Shown here piece after piece: positions 44,748 to 53,756 of a stretch of DNA of 64,000 nt. Made by a program: the position numbers and the translations under genes. The notes under the pieces were generated by a model. That model was not told the origin of the DNA and did not search any database. It saw only the letters and a program-made list of their open reading frames with translations. The first letter of the stretch is position 1; every line of letters begins with the position of its first letter. The DNA is from Psococerastis gibbosa (Eukaryota > Arthropoda > Insecta > Psocodea > Psocidae). The stretch covers positions 14,605,344 through 14,669,343 of the forward strand of contig OZ020487.1 in assembly GCA_963971405.1 (NCBI GenBank), read 5' to 3'.

Positions 44748-44853
44748 TAATATGTAGTATCGATGAAATAAGAGCGTAATAAATTAACTTACAATATATT
44801 TACTACATTTTTTTGGGGGGGGGGGCAGCCAAACCCCCTGCCCCCCTGCATCC
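44748..44853 (+). mobile_element. hAT-type MITE fragment (CAGGGACGGATCC family)
   Basis: TATGTAGTATCGATGAAATA, AGAGCGTAATAAATTAACTT, a G11 tract and the end CTGCATCCGTCTATG match 11913-12085. The left terminus is replaced by unrelated DNA. Confidence 0.6.
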
Positions 44854-44859
44854 GTCTAT

Positions 44860-45212
44860 GCTTATTTCAAATTTTAATTTGGCTACTTAAAATGTTATTT
44901 GTGTCAGTTGTAGAAGGCAAACGCTTGATGAATTTATTACATGTCAGGGAAGCATTAGGTAGGAAACGCAATATTATTCTAGCCTTTCGTCAAGTGCACT
45001 ACTGGTATAATGGTACTTACGTTGTGTAATCTATAGCCTTAAAATAATGCTACTTCAAAGAGATTACCTCTACAATATGTGGTATATTTTATTTCACAGA
45101 CCCCACTGTAGTCTGATGTTTCTGTCGGTGCCTTGAACTCACCTCACCTTACAACACAAGTAGATGTTACTTTTTTTCATTCCTTTCCATACGTTACTAT
45201 AAGTAAAAAAAT
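44860..45212. other. No gene recognised
   Basis: Nothing recognised. Confidence 0.4.
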
Positions 45213-45294
45213 GTTCGATTTTGAGATTTCAATGGATTTACACGTTTAGAATTTCAAACAAACAAAAAAAGGGTTTTTACTAAATGTTTATCGG
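45213..45294 (+). mobile_element. HINE-like element, left part of an interrupted copy
   Basis: TTCGATTTTGAGATTTCAAT, GGATTTACACGTTTAGAATTTC and GGGTTTTTACTAAATG match the 5' portion of copies 1-3. The element resumes at about 47300. Confidence 0.6.
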
Positions 45295-45369
45295 CAAGGC
45301 CGTGCCCAGGGCCAATGGGTCCGGGCCCCTCCGAAATAAAAGGGCTTTACACTGGATAGAACGGACTTT
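45295..45369 (+). mobile_element. Poly-G-type MITE, left part
   Basis: It begins CAAGGCCGTGCCCAGG and contains GGGTCCGGGCCCCTCCGAAA, matching the end at 35591-35655. The element continues at 47222 after the LINE insertion. The last ten bases (AACGGACTTT) are the LINE target duplication. Confidence 0.5.
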
Positions 45370-45744
45370 TTTTTCAATGTATCCGGTCGCTACCTTCTGG
45401 AAAACACGGTGGTTTTTGCTCTCTAGTTTTTTCCGTTTTAGTGGCTATAATAGGCTTTGCAGTGGAGTGAGTTGTGGTACAGGACAACCTCAACCCCTCA
45501 GGAAGTGGTGGGACGTCCTGGTTGCGTGCATTCGAGTGTTTTGTGTGAAATTTTGACTCAATTATTGGCAAGATGTTGTGAAGTAGAGGCAGGCTGCGAC
45601 TCGTGTGTGTTAGTTGTGCCCTTGCTGCACGTCCATCAGAGCTGATAACAGCCGTAGTAGAGACAGGAGTTTCATCCGTCTTTCATTATTAAGTACAGGG
45701 ATTGGTTCTTACTCTAAGTGAGAGGCTTGCAGTACTTTGCCGGC

Positions 45745-47022
45745 ATGGAGCTGGGTGACGAGGGAAGTGATGAAATCACAGATCGTCCCGCAACTCGGTA
45801 TTATCCTGAGGGGTACGACGGCACCTTAGAAGTGTACATGCGGTCAGCAAGCCGACTGAACCACATAAGCTTGGCGCAGAAACTGTTCTCCGAGTACAAG
45901 ACGGTGGTGTCAGTGAACAAGGTGAACTCTTACAAACTGAAAGTTATTTTTAAGGACAGGCTCGAAGCTAACGAGTTAGCCAGCAAGGGACAAATTGGAG
46001 CAGCGTCATCCTACATCCCGGCTCGGGAAGTTCAAATAGACGGAGTGGTTAACTGCGAGCCTGAAGATGATCTGGACTTCCTCAGCAAAGTAGGATACGG
46101 AACCACTGGAGATGGAAGTGAAAAAATCAAACTCCTCAATGTCTTTCGCATCAACAAGGCAGTCAAAACAAATAACGGAATTGAGCATGTGCCGAGCAAT
46201 TGTGTTCAGGTTACTTTTGAGGGGAAGAAGCTGCCACAGTGCATGATTGTCGGGTACCTCAGACTCAATGTTCGAAGGTACGTGCCACGGGTGATGTCTT
46301 GCACTTCGTGCCTGAAGTTGCATCACACGGCCAAATATTGTGTCAACAAACCTGCCTGCAGTCAATGCGGGGGAAATCACGAAGGGGCATGTGAGACGAA
46401 GGCCTTCAGCTGCCCCAACTGCAAAGGTTCCTTCCCTACTTCGCAACATGACTGCCCAACCCTCAACAAGGCCCGCCGGAAAATCAAAACACAATACAGT
46501 GCTAGTCAACGGCCCATAGCGGTGGGAAATCGGTTCCTCGTACTAGCTGAGTCCTCATCTGACCCCTCGCAGGGAGAGGAGAATGCGAGGGCCCTACCTC
46601 TATCTACACAGGCACATAAGAGGCGTAGATGGCAGGTCTCCCCTAGCGTAAGTCCGGGGCAGGAAGGTCCCGATCCACTCGAGTTCCCGGAGTTGCCCCC
46701 TTCTCAGGCCTATGGTAAAGGTCGTAAATCGCAGTCTGAAGCAGCTGTTTCAGTGGACGCGGACGCTAAGGCGCAGAATACGCAACAGCGCCGTAGTGCA
46801 GGCAACCGGCGCCCAAGGGAGACTACAAGCCAAGGCTTGTCATTCCTCTCGATCCTCCGTGGTGTTGTTACGCAACTTATGAGCTACCTCAGAATCCCAA
46901 ATCAGATTGCTACGTTTTTATGCCACTCCATCATCGAGTGGGTTGATAGCTGGGTAACACGTCAGGAACAGCCTCCGCCCACTCAGATGCGCAGCAATAC
47001 CTACAGCAGCCAGCATGTCTAG
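45745..47022 (+). CDS. LINE ORF1 nucleic-acid-binding protein (three zinc knuckles)
   Basis: ORF1 protein of a Jockey/I-type LINE. It would bind the element RNA in the cytoplasm and form the ribonucleoprotein used for target-primed reverse transcription. I start it at the first ATG (45745), giving 425 residues; the frame is open from 45718 but begins there with GTG just after an in-frame TAA. The N-terminal half (to about residue 185) resembles the RRM-like region of such proteins. Three Cys/His knuckles follow, counted from 45718: C195-C208 (CX2CX4HX4C, MSCTSCLKLHHTAKYC), C214-C225 (CSQCGGNHEGAC) and C232-C246 (CX2CX8HXC). The C-terminal third is Ser/Pro/basic-rich. The frame has no break. 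ORF2 starts at 47014, overlapping the ORF1 end by nine bases, a typical LINE arrangement. Confidence 0.85.
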   Translation: MELGDEGSDEITDRPATRYYPEGYDGTLEVYMRSASRLNHISLAQKLFSEYKTVVSVNKVNSYKLKVIFKDRLEANELASKGQIGAASSYIPAREVQIDGVVNCEPEDDLDFLSKVGYGTTGDGSEKIKLLNVFRINKAVKTNNGIEHVPSNCVQVTFEGKKLPQCMIVGYLRLNVRRYVPRVMSCTSCLKLHHTAKYCVNKPACSQCGGNHEGACETKAFSCPNCKGSFPTSQHDCPTLNKARRKIKTQYSASQRPIAVGNRFLVLAESSSDPSQGEENARALPLSTQAHKRRRWQVSPSVSPGQEGPDPLEFPELPPSQAYGKGRKSQSEAAVSVDADAKAQNTQQRRSAGNRRPRETTSQGLSFLSILRGVVTQLMSYLRIPNQIATFLCHSIIEWVDSWVTRQEQPPPTQMRSNTYSSQHV

Positions 47023-47151
47023 ACCTCTAAGATGTCTGCAGTGGAACATCACCAGTATCCGAAGAAGGAGAGGCGAGCCGCTGCATATCATAGAGGAGAA
47101 TGATTGCAATGTGATAGCTATCAAGGTGTTGAGCGCGGTCACAACTCTCTA
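47014..47151 (+). pseudogene. LINE ORF2, truncated to the start of the endonuclease
   Basis: ATG at 47014, in a different frame from ORF1 and overlapping it. The protein begins MSRPLRCLQWNITSIRRRRG and includes HIIEENDCNVIAIK. LQWN..S...R...L......D...I..QE is the start of the apurinic-like endonuclease domain, where a catalytic Glu follows the last Ile/Gln. Here the sequence leaves the family right after IAIK, before that Glu, and runs nine more codons to TAG. The junction near 47124 therefore marks an internal deletion of ORF2. Confidence 0.75.
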
Positions 47152-47221
47152 GGCTTTCGGGCTAAACGAACTCCCGGCCTTTTAGCTCAGCCACGTGGCC
47201 TTTAAAAAAAAAAAAAAAAAA

Positions 47222-47299
47222 AACGGACTTTAATTAATATAATTTGTCAAAACATTTTTGGACCCCCCCCCCCATCAAAAACCTGGGTACTGGTTTGTT
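47222..47299 (+). mobile_element. Poly-C/G MITE, right part
   Basis: This continues the element broken by the LINE (AATTAATATAATTTGTCAAA, C12 run, ACCTGGGTAC). Its right terminus is only roughly set by the return to HINE-like sequence. Confidence 0.45.
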
Positions 47300-47735
47300 T
47301 ATTTTTCTGCCGGTCTGTCCACAGACTATTCGATGAATTTTACATGAAATTCAGCATGTTGGTTCAAAAAAATCATGTCTCGAAACAATTTTCCCGTTTT
47401 GGGCTAAACTAAAAGAATTGAAAACACTTATAAATTGTTTTCCTAGATATTTGGCTCGAACGAATTTTTTAGAAAGGCATATTATGATGCAGTATAGTTA
47501 TAATCAATGTTAACGAAACCTATTAGGTTGCACCACCTTTGATAGATTTGGTATTGGAAGCACACGTCATTTGAAAAAAACACAATTGTCATGAAAAAAT
47601 TAATGAAAAATAATTTTTTTGGGGAACCTCTATCGATTTTTCTAAATAGAGAATAATAGAGGGAATGTTATTTCTTCGAACAAGGTTTTATTATTTTTTT
47701 TTTTTATAGAAAAACAGTTTGTCTGTAAAAAGTTC
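47300..47735 (+). mobile_element. HINE-like element, right part of the interrupted copy
   Basis: TGCCGGTCTGTCCACAGACT, ATTCGATGAATTTTACATGA, AAAAATCATGTCTCG and TTTTGGGCTAAACT line up with the conserved block of copies 1-3. Diverged. The 3' terminus (CGAGTAAACTCG) is not seen. Confidence 0.55.
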
Positions 47736-49261
47736 CGTGTCTCTATAAAACCCAGGTTAAGCTCATTTTAATTAGTTGGTAGTTATTTGAATATTTTCAT
47801 TGTCAGTATTGTTTTCAAGGTTAGTTTAATTATTTCTACCATTCATAACTTCAAGTTTAACAAACTCTTACAATTATGAATGAGAAACGACAAACCCCCG
47901 GAAAGCCAATTTCGGACATGTCGGCATCCAACTAGTTAGTGCGCAAAGGTGTGCGGGCTTATGCTGCGGTTCTCAGTTAACATGTGTATTTTCGAAATTC
48001 TCCCCAACTGATGGAGGTCATTTGAAGAAGACGTGGGGGTAGCTCTTGAACAATTCATTTAGTCAAGAGCCGGGAGATTGAACAGCCATCGACTGCTGAC
48101 CGCTAACCGTTCTTGTTTCTAACCATTTCATCATCTCATGATTTTCAACCCTGTCTCCTTCTGCTCTAGGTTCATAATCGAGCAGATTGTTAAAGTCTAT
48201 TTTACCATTTTTTATTTCAATGTCTTAATTGAGTACTATAGGGGTATTCACTGTGTTTGGTTTACCCTATAAGAGAACGTAGGAAACTGAGGGAAAATAG
48301 AATAATTAAGTTTTTCTATGTAGAAAAATAATGCCATAAGGAAACGTGTTTCTCTACATTTCCCACTTTACCCAACTGGTAGGTAATATTATCGATTCCC
48401 CAAGTGCAGTTCCCCAACCTACCGGTATACAATATATATATTTGTGGTTGTTGTTTTGAATTGGCATTTTGCTTTTTATTTTTATTTAATTTAAAAAAAT
48501 AGCTTTGCGACAGAAATTAATAAAAAAAAAGAACAAAAAGAATCATGTGGCAAGAGGTGGACAACAGCAGATGTTCATAAGTTAATAGCCAAAGGTAAAA
48601 GGACTTTAGAGAGGTAAGTTAGGTTCGGTTTTTCTATTTCTACGGTATCCTCACGCTGAGGTATTTCTCTATTTTCCCATTTTCCCTTTTCTACCAACAC
48701 TGTGAATACCCCTCATATAGTGATCTTAGCTAGATGGACTCGAAATCCCTAAGAACACAGCGGCAGTGCTTCATCGCAGAAACCTCTCAAAAATAAAACA
48801 AAATTAATGCATACAATTTGACATTCTTACGTACAGTCCCAGAATGGGAACTATGCTACCTCTACCTCTCACTACGTTATAACACAATAAATGTCCCGAA
48901 ACATTAAAAAAATGTGCCGTTTTCCATTGCCCCCAAATGTTATGGTCTATTTTACCATAGGAGGCTATGTGATTATGAGCTTTAAGTTAGTTCGGCATTA
49001 GGTTTAATTTCATCATTCCATTAATGCGTACTGTGTGTCATGGAAGTGAGAAAAGTAAAACACGTTGGTTTTTCCATTGAAATAAACAAACTGTTTCATT
49101 TTATTGAATTACTAGTCCCTCAATAGTACAATTTTATTATACATACATTCTAATAAATTGACTAAATACAATAATATATAGTATATTATACAATAAAATA
49201 GCAACACTTACCCTAATTTGATGAGGTAGCCACTCTCTCCCTCTGCTATATAGTACAATCA
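47736..49261. other. No gene recognised
   Basis: AT-rich, with TATATATA near 48432. No repeat shared with the window and no coding signal. Confidence 0.4.
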
Positions 49262-50705
49262 TTTGGTAGTTTTACCTAAAAAGTTTTCCGGGAGTTTTGA
49301 AAATTGGCGATTTTATAGATTCGATGTGTTCTTTACGAATTTCAACTTTGCCCCCTCGTATCTTTGCCGCTCGAGCCACCATCTTGGAAAAATGGCGTCT
49401 AAAAACAGATTTTTGACAATATCTCCTTTGCGACTCATTTTATGATGAAAATAACTATACAACAAATTAAACTAGAGAAAATTTTCTATAATTTATGTAG
49501 AAGTCTTTTTTTTTTTGTAAAATCAATAGTTTTAGCGTACGAGCGCCGCAAAGTCTACTTCAACATTCGTTCTGGCCAAAAACTCATTTCCACATCACCA
49601 TGAGGTAGAGTAAGTAGAACGCCTTATAAATTGATGACCGCTGGCTGGAATACTGGGTGCATGTACGAAAAAGTGTTACTCCGATGGGTGACACTCATCC
49701 GTGATGTTCATCGGGTTACGCGGGTTTAAATCAACTTTTCGGGCAGATGTAGAAGATCTATCTCAATTTAAATTATACCCATGTCTTTGTCTATTCTTCC
49801 TCTTTCAGGCCATGCTATAATTGTTGTGATAGGGCAAGGGGTTCGACTTTGGGGGGTGGAAACGTGAGGAGGTATGCTCAAATTTGGCCCGAATTTGACG
49901 ATTTTCGTCCGCGTTTTTGGTGATATTAACATAAATTTGAAAACTTCAAACTACTTTAGTTCTTTTTCAATATTCTTACTCTTTCCAGACATATTCAGTT
50001 TTACTATCCGTCTCTTAGTTCAGGCTCGGTGAGTGCTATAAGCCATCCGTGTTTCGGCGGGAAACAGGTTGAAAGGGTACTTTTCCAATTACATGCATAG
50101 AGTAAAAAAATTCCACAGCCTGCAATTTTCAACCGAAATGAATTTTTAATATCTTATTAGAAGCAGTATGAAATGGGGTTTCAAACGAGTATAAAACCAT
50201 AGTTTCAAAATCAATCCTTTACCCCTTAAACACGAGTGGAACCCGCGTAATGGATGAACATCACGGATGAGTGTCACCCATCGGAGTAACACTTTCTCGT
50301 ACATGCTTCCAGTATTCCAGCCAGCGGACATAGATTTATTAGACGATGTCACGTTGAAAAAATGTTCTATACTTACTCTACCTCATGGCTCATGGTGATG
50401 TGGAAATGCGTTTTTGGCCAGAACAAATGTTGAAGTAGAACTATTGGTTTTACCAAAAAAAAAGATTTGTACATAAATTATAGGAAATTTTCTCTAGTTT
50501 AATTTGTTGTATAGGTATTTTCATCATAAAATGATTCGGAAAGGAGATATTGTCAAAAAACTGTTTTTAGACGCCATTTTTCCAAGATGGTGGCTCGAGC
50601 GGCAAAGATACGAGGGGGCAAAGTTGAAATTCATAAAGAGCACATCGAAATCTATAAAATCGCCAATTTTCAAAACTCCCGGAAAACTTTCCAGGTAACC
50701 TCCTT
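49262..50705. mobile_element. 1.44-kb element with ~470-bp inverted arms
   Basis: The left arm 49262-49740 and right arm 50230-50705 are inverted copies. Examples are AAGTTTTCCGGGAGTTTTGA against TCAAAACTCCCGGAAAACTT, CTCGTATCTTTGCCGCTCGA against its complement, and GATGGGTGACACTCATCCGT against ACGGATGAGTGTCACCCATC. The ~490-bp middle is single-copy and non-coding. Very long TIRs suggest a foldback or MULE-like non-autonomous transposon; terminal bases and target duplication are not certain. The short frames in each arm are the same sequence read from opposite sides. Confidence 0.75.
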
Positions 50706-50919
50706 TTTTAGCAGCAAATGACTACTAATATGCTACTATGAGGTCTGTCTGAGAGTTGTCTGAAGATTGCCTCTTGATCGCTGTATTTTATCTATTTTCT
50801 TCTTCTTATTTTTATCTATTTTATTCTGGAGAAGCCTATACACCTACCCAACAGTCGTCTAAAAAAAAAAAACTGTAAATAGCACTCTGATTGGACAGTA
50901 TTCTTCGTCTTTAAATACC

Positions 50920-51095
50920 TCTTCTATTGACGATTGGCGATCATCTTGGCAATTTGGATCTTGGAGACTGCTGCTCTAAAAAGGGAAGTCGTGCTCTTGC
51001 CAAGCCACTGCCTCAGGTTTTTCTTCTTTTGCCGGGAGCCCTCAGTCCTTCTATCTTCCCTTGGACTATTACGTGCAGAAGGCGACACTTTCGTT
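50920..51095 (-). pseudogene. LINE ORF2 C-terminal remnant (RTE-like), second copy
   Basis: Minus-strand translation gives NLRQWLGKSTTSLFRAAVSK followed by IQIAKMIANRQ and a stop. This is the same family as 26430-26922 but shorter, and lacks the first half of that block. Confidence 0.75.
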
Positions 51096-52078
51096 CCCCG
51101 GAAGTCCGAATTAGATATCCCAAATTTGGCAGGACCATATCGTAGACATATTTATAGAATATTTATTTATTTATTACTCTAAGTAAGGACTCTTTTCTTG
51201 TATTTTGGATACTGTGCCTAAAAGAGAAAATGCTGTGAGGGAACAAATAAGTAACACGTTACACGTACTTTAAAATGAGCTGTGAAAACAAAAGGAGCCT
51301 AAGATAAATTGTATTATTTAAGGCAAGCTTGCTGCTCGGGTCTAAAAACTGGACTGACCTCTGTTTGCAGAGTAAATTAAATTAAATGGTCCTTTCTTGT
51401 AAGCAAGGCATGTCTAAAAGAAGCAGCGGTATCCTTACCACCCCCAACTGTTAGCTAAATTAAACTTTTTCAGCCACTCTCTCAGTTTAAGCAGCTCCAT
51501 ACTGTAAACTAAATTATTTTTTTTAGTGCTATAATTTCATTTTTCTCCATATTTTTCAAATTACATTGCCGCTAAGAGCCAGTTATTTGAAAAGTTACAC
51601 GAGTTTCTGCCAGTAAGAATAGATACCTATATTAAAGAACAGATTTCGAAATATTTTGTAAACAAGGCATGGTGGTTTTTGACGAAAATAATTAATTTCT
51701 TGTTCCACAGCAAGCAAATATAAGGAAGTACCTACCTAGTCAGATGAAAAATTAATAGATAATAAAATCTTTCACACGAAATATAGATTTTCTTGTAAGA
51801 ACTATTATTACCGTACTTCAAACAACTCCGATAAAGTGCATTTAACCAGTTTTTTTTTTTTTTTTTTTTTTTAATAGACAGCTAGCTTGCATATTTTATG
51901 CATTTTTCATCTGATCACTTTCATAATATATATCGCTGACCGAGAAATAAATTAATTTAGCCAAAAATACACTACCATTTCTTATTATGGCTAGAATATT
52001 TTGAAATCGAAACTTGGGAATAAAGTGAGTAAATATCAACGCACGTGGCAGCGCGGGAGCCAAGTGCCTTCATATACC
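51096..52078. other. No gene recognised; long poly(T)
   Basis: A T run of about 22 is at 51850-51872. The last bases before 52079 are TACC, the target-site duplication of the LTR element. Confidence 0.45.
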
Positions 52079-52465
52079 TGTGGGGACCACTTAGTCCCAC
52101 ATGTGTAATAACCAGTCTGCTTCCAGCTTCACCTTTTTCCCGTTAGATGGCGCTGTTCACATTCAGATAATTCAATATTCCTCAATCTTCCTTTTACGTA
52201 TTTATTTCTCTTATTCAATAATATCTTTAATCTACCCTCTGTGTCTCATCAGCTCCTTTAGCTGTGGACACAGAGTTGGTTTTTCTATATGGAAGCAGGC
52301 TGGATCAAATTCAATATTAATTGTAAGCATGTATCGTTCTCGTCTCACAGCTCATATTGTAACCACTGTGTGTTAAATTACTCTAACTTGAGTCGAAGCA
52401 CTGCAATACAAACCAATTCAAGTCTACACTGCCTATTCAATTGCATCGTCCTTCGACAAGCTACA
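52079..52465 (+). repeat. 5' LTR (387 bp)
   Basis: It starts TG and ends CA. The first 23 bases (TGTGGGGAC .. GTCCCACA) fold back on themselves with one bulged G. The LTR supplies promoter and polyadenylation functions; no TATA box could be assigned with confidence. The open frames running through it are not genes. Confidence 0.92.
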
Positions 52466-52485
52466 TTGGTGACCCTCGACAACGG
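52466..52485 (+). promoter_or_regulatory. Primer binding site (minus-strand primer tRNA)
   Basis: TTGGTGACCCTCGACAACGG directly follows the LTR. TGG pairs with a tRNA 3' CCA, and TGGTGACCC is the start found in CsRn1-type elements, for which tRNA-Trp is the described primer. Complementarity beyond nine bases is not certain. Confidence 0.75.
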
Positions 52486-52495
52486 AACAAGCAGC

Positions 52496-52800
52496 CTTCC
52501 AGATTCCAGCTCCAGTTCCAGCTCCAGTTCCAGCTCCAGTTCCAGCCAGTTCCAGTTCCAGCCAATTCCAGTTCCAGCCAATTCCAGTTCCAGCCAATTC
52601 CAGTTCCAGCCAATTCCAGTTCCAGCCAATTCCAGCCAGTTCCAGCCAGCTCCAGTTCCAGCCAGCTCCAGTTCCAGCCAGTTCCAGTTCCAGCCAGTTC
52701 CAGTTCCAGCCAGTTCCAGCTTCCAGCTTCCAGCCAGTTCCAGTTCCAGCCAGTTCCAGCTTCCAGCCAGTTCCAGCCCGTTCCAGTTCCAGCCTCCAGA
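52496..52800 (+). repeat. CCAGTTCCAG minisatellite in the LTR-element leader
   Basis: About 300 bp of interleaved TCCAGT / TCCAGC / CAAT units (TTCCAGCCAGTTCCAG and TTCCAGCCAATTCCAG). It contains no ATG and no stop codon in any forward frame, so it keeps all three frames open between the primer site and gag. It sits where the packaging signal and gag leader lie. Confidence 0.85.
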
Positions 52801-52880
52801 ACGTCTCATCCGGCCATAGGCGGTGGAAACCACCCCGGAGCAGCTACATTCACCGCAGCAGCACAGCCACAACCTGCAAG

Positions 52881-53756
52881 ATGCCGCAGACCACAGCCAC
52901 AACCGCTACAGCTACGACCGCTACAGCTACAACCGCTACAGCTACAACTGCTACAGCCACAACACCGACACCCACGGCTACAACCAAGATGACAGGCCCT
53001 GCTAGTACGATGGCAGTCTCGGTCAAGCTTCCACCCTTCTGGACACAGTCGGCCAACCTGTCACCGGCACTGTGGTTCACTCAAGCGGAGGCTCAGTTCG
53101 CACTTGCTGGGGTCACAATGGAAACGACGAAATATTACCACGTCCTTTCAGCGCTCGACCAAAGTACCCTCAGCGAGATCTCAGATTTGTTAGCTGCCCC
53201 AGTACCAGTAAACCCATACACTGAGCTAAAAACGCAGTTAATCCAACGAATGAGTCTTCCAGCAAGCAGTCGCATTCAGCTACTAATGTCAGAAGACATA
53301 GGGGACAAAACTCCCAGCTCTTTTCTCCGGAGACTGCGGGCCCTCGCAGAGAAAGCCATATCAGACTCGGTTTTACGCACCATTTGGACGTCTCGCCTCC
53401 CGCACGCTATACAATTGGCAATCATCGGTCATGATCACCTGTCACTAGGTGACGTCGCGAACCTCGCCGACAAGATGGCCACCATCAATTCAGCAACACG
53501 CGACCGGATTCTTGAGTGCACAATGGCCCCTGTGGACCTATTGAAGACGTTAACAGAGAACGTCGCGGCTCTACAGGCACAGTTCGCCGACAGATACGGA
53601 CAACGTGCCACACAGCCACGGTTCCAGCGCCAGTTCCGTTCACCAGCGCCTAAACAAGACCCAACTTGGTGTTTTTACCACCAAACCTATGGGAGGAAGG
53701 CCAGAAAGTGCCAGCAGCCATGCAGATTTCCGAAAAACGACGATCGCAGCCAGTAA
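52881..53756 (+). CDS. Gag of the CsRn1-like LTR retrotransposon
   Basis: Structural protein that forms the virus-like particle and binds the RNA genome. 291 residues, starting at the first ATG downstream of the primer site. Residues 1-36 are a Thr/Ala-rich tract encoded by a CTACAGCTACAAC minisatellite. From residue 45, [20 protein letters not shown] and YYHVLSAL form the capsid-like region conserved in this clade's Gag. Near the C-terminus, C264-H267-C277-C281 make a CX2HX9CX3C box instead of the usual CCHC knuckle. That box is the clade marker. The stop is TAA at 53754-53756. pol overlaps it in the -1 frame. Confidence 0.9.
   Translation: MPQTTATTATATTATATTATATTATATTPTPTATTKMTGPASTMAVSVKLPPFWTQSANLSPALWFTQAEAQFALAGVTMETTKYYHVLSALDQSTLSEISDLLAAPVPVNPYTELKTQLIQRMSLPASSRIQLLMSEDIGDKTPSSFLRRLRALAEKAISDSVLRTIWTSRLPHAIQLAIIGHDHLSLGDVANLADKMATINSATRDRILECTMAPVDLLKTLTENVAALQAQFADRYGQRATQPRFQRQFRSPAPKQDPTWCFYHQTYGRKARKCQQPCRFPKNDDRSQ
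52900..52985 (+). repeat. Gag N-terminal minisatellite
   Basis: Five to six imperfect units of about 15 bp (CCGCTACAGCTACAA, then CTGCTACAGCCACAA) encode the repeated Ala-Thr tract. Confidence 0.75.

Larger units (their letters stand above)
45370..47221 (+). mobile_element. Internally deleted LINE retaining ORF1 (half-LINE)
   Basis: The insertion is delimited by AACGGACTTT at 45360-45369 and 47222-47231. From 5' to 3' it has a ~375-bp 5' UTR, an intact ORF1, the first ~37 codons of ORF2, then a direct jump into a ~75-bp 3' segment (ending CAGCCACGTGGCCTTT) and about 20 As. All of the rest of the endonuclease, the RT and the C-terminal part are missing. The perfect target duplication, poly(A) and undamaged ORF1 indicate recent retrotransposition, necessarily with enzymes supplied in trans. 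It belongs to the Jockey/I-type LINEs by ORF1 layout. Confidence 0.85.

Noticed and set aside
45718..45720. Apparent ORF1 start at 45718
   Set aside because: The codon is GTG immediately after an in-frame TAA. The first ATG is at 45745.
46006..46509. Minus-strand frame of 167 codons
   Set aside because: It lies antisense within LINE ORF1, is shorter, and shows no domain.
52289..52992. Long forward frames rich in Ser/Gln/Pro and a minus-strand Trp/Leu/Glu-rich frame over the same region
   Set aside because: They start inside the LTR and are produced by the CCAGTTCCAG minisatellite, which has no stop codon in any forward frame. No real protein is indicated.
53666..53668. Apparent start of pol at 53666
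   Set aside because: The codon is TTG. The frame opens at 53654 after a stop and is most likely entered by -1 frameshifting from gag.
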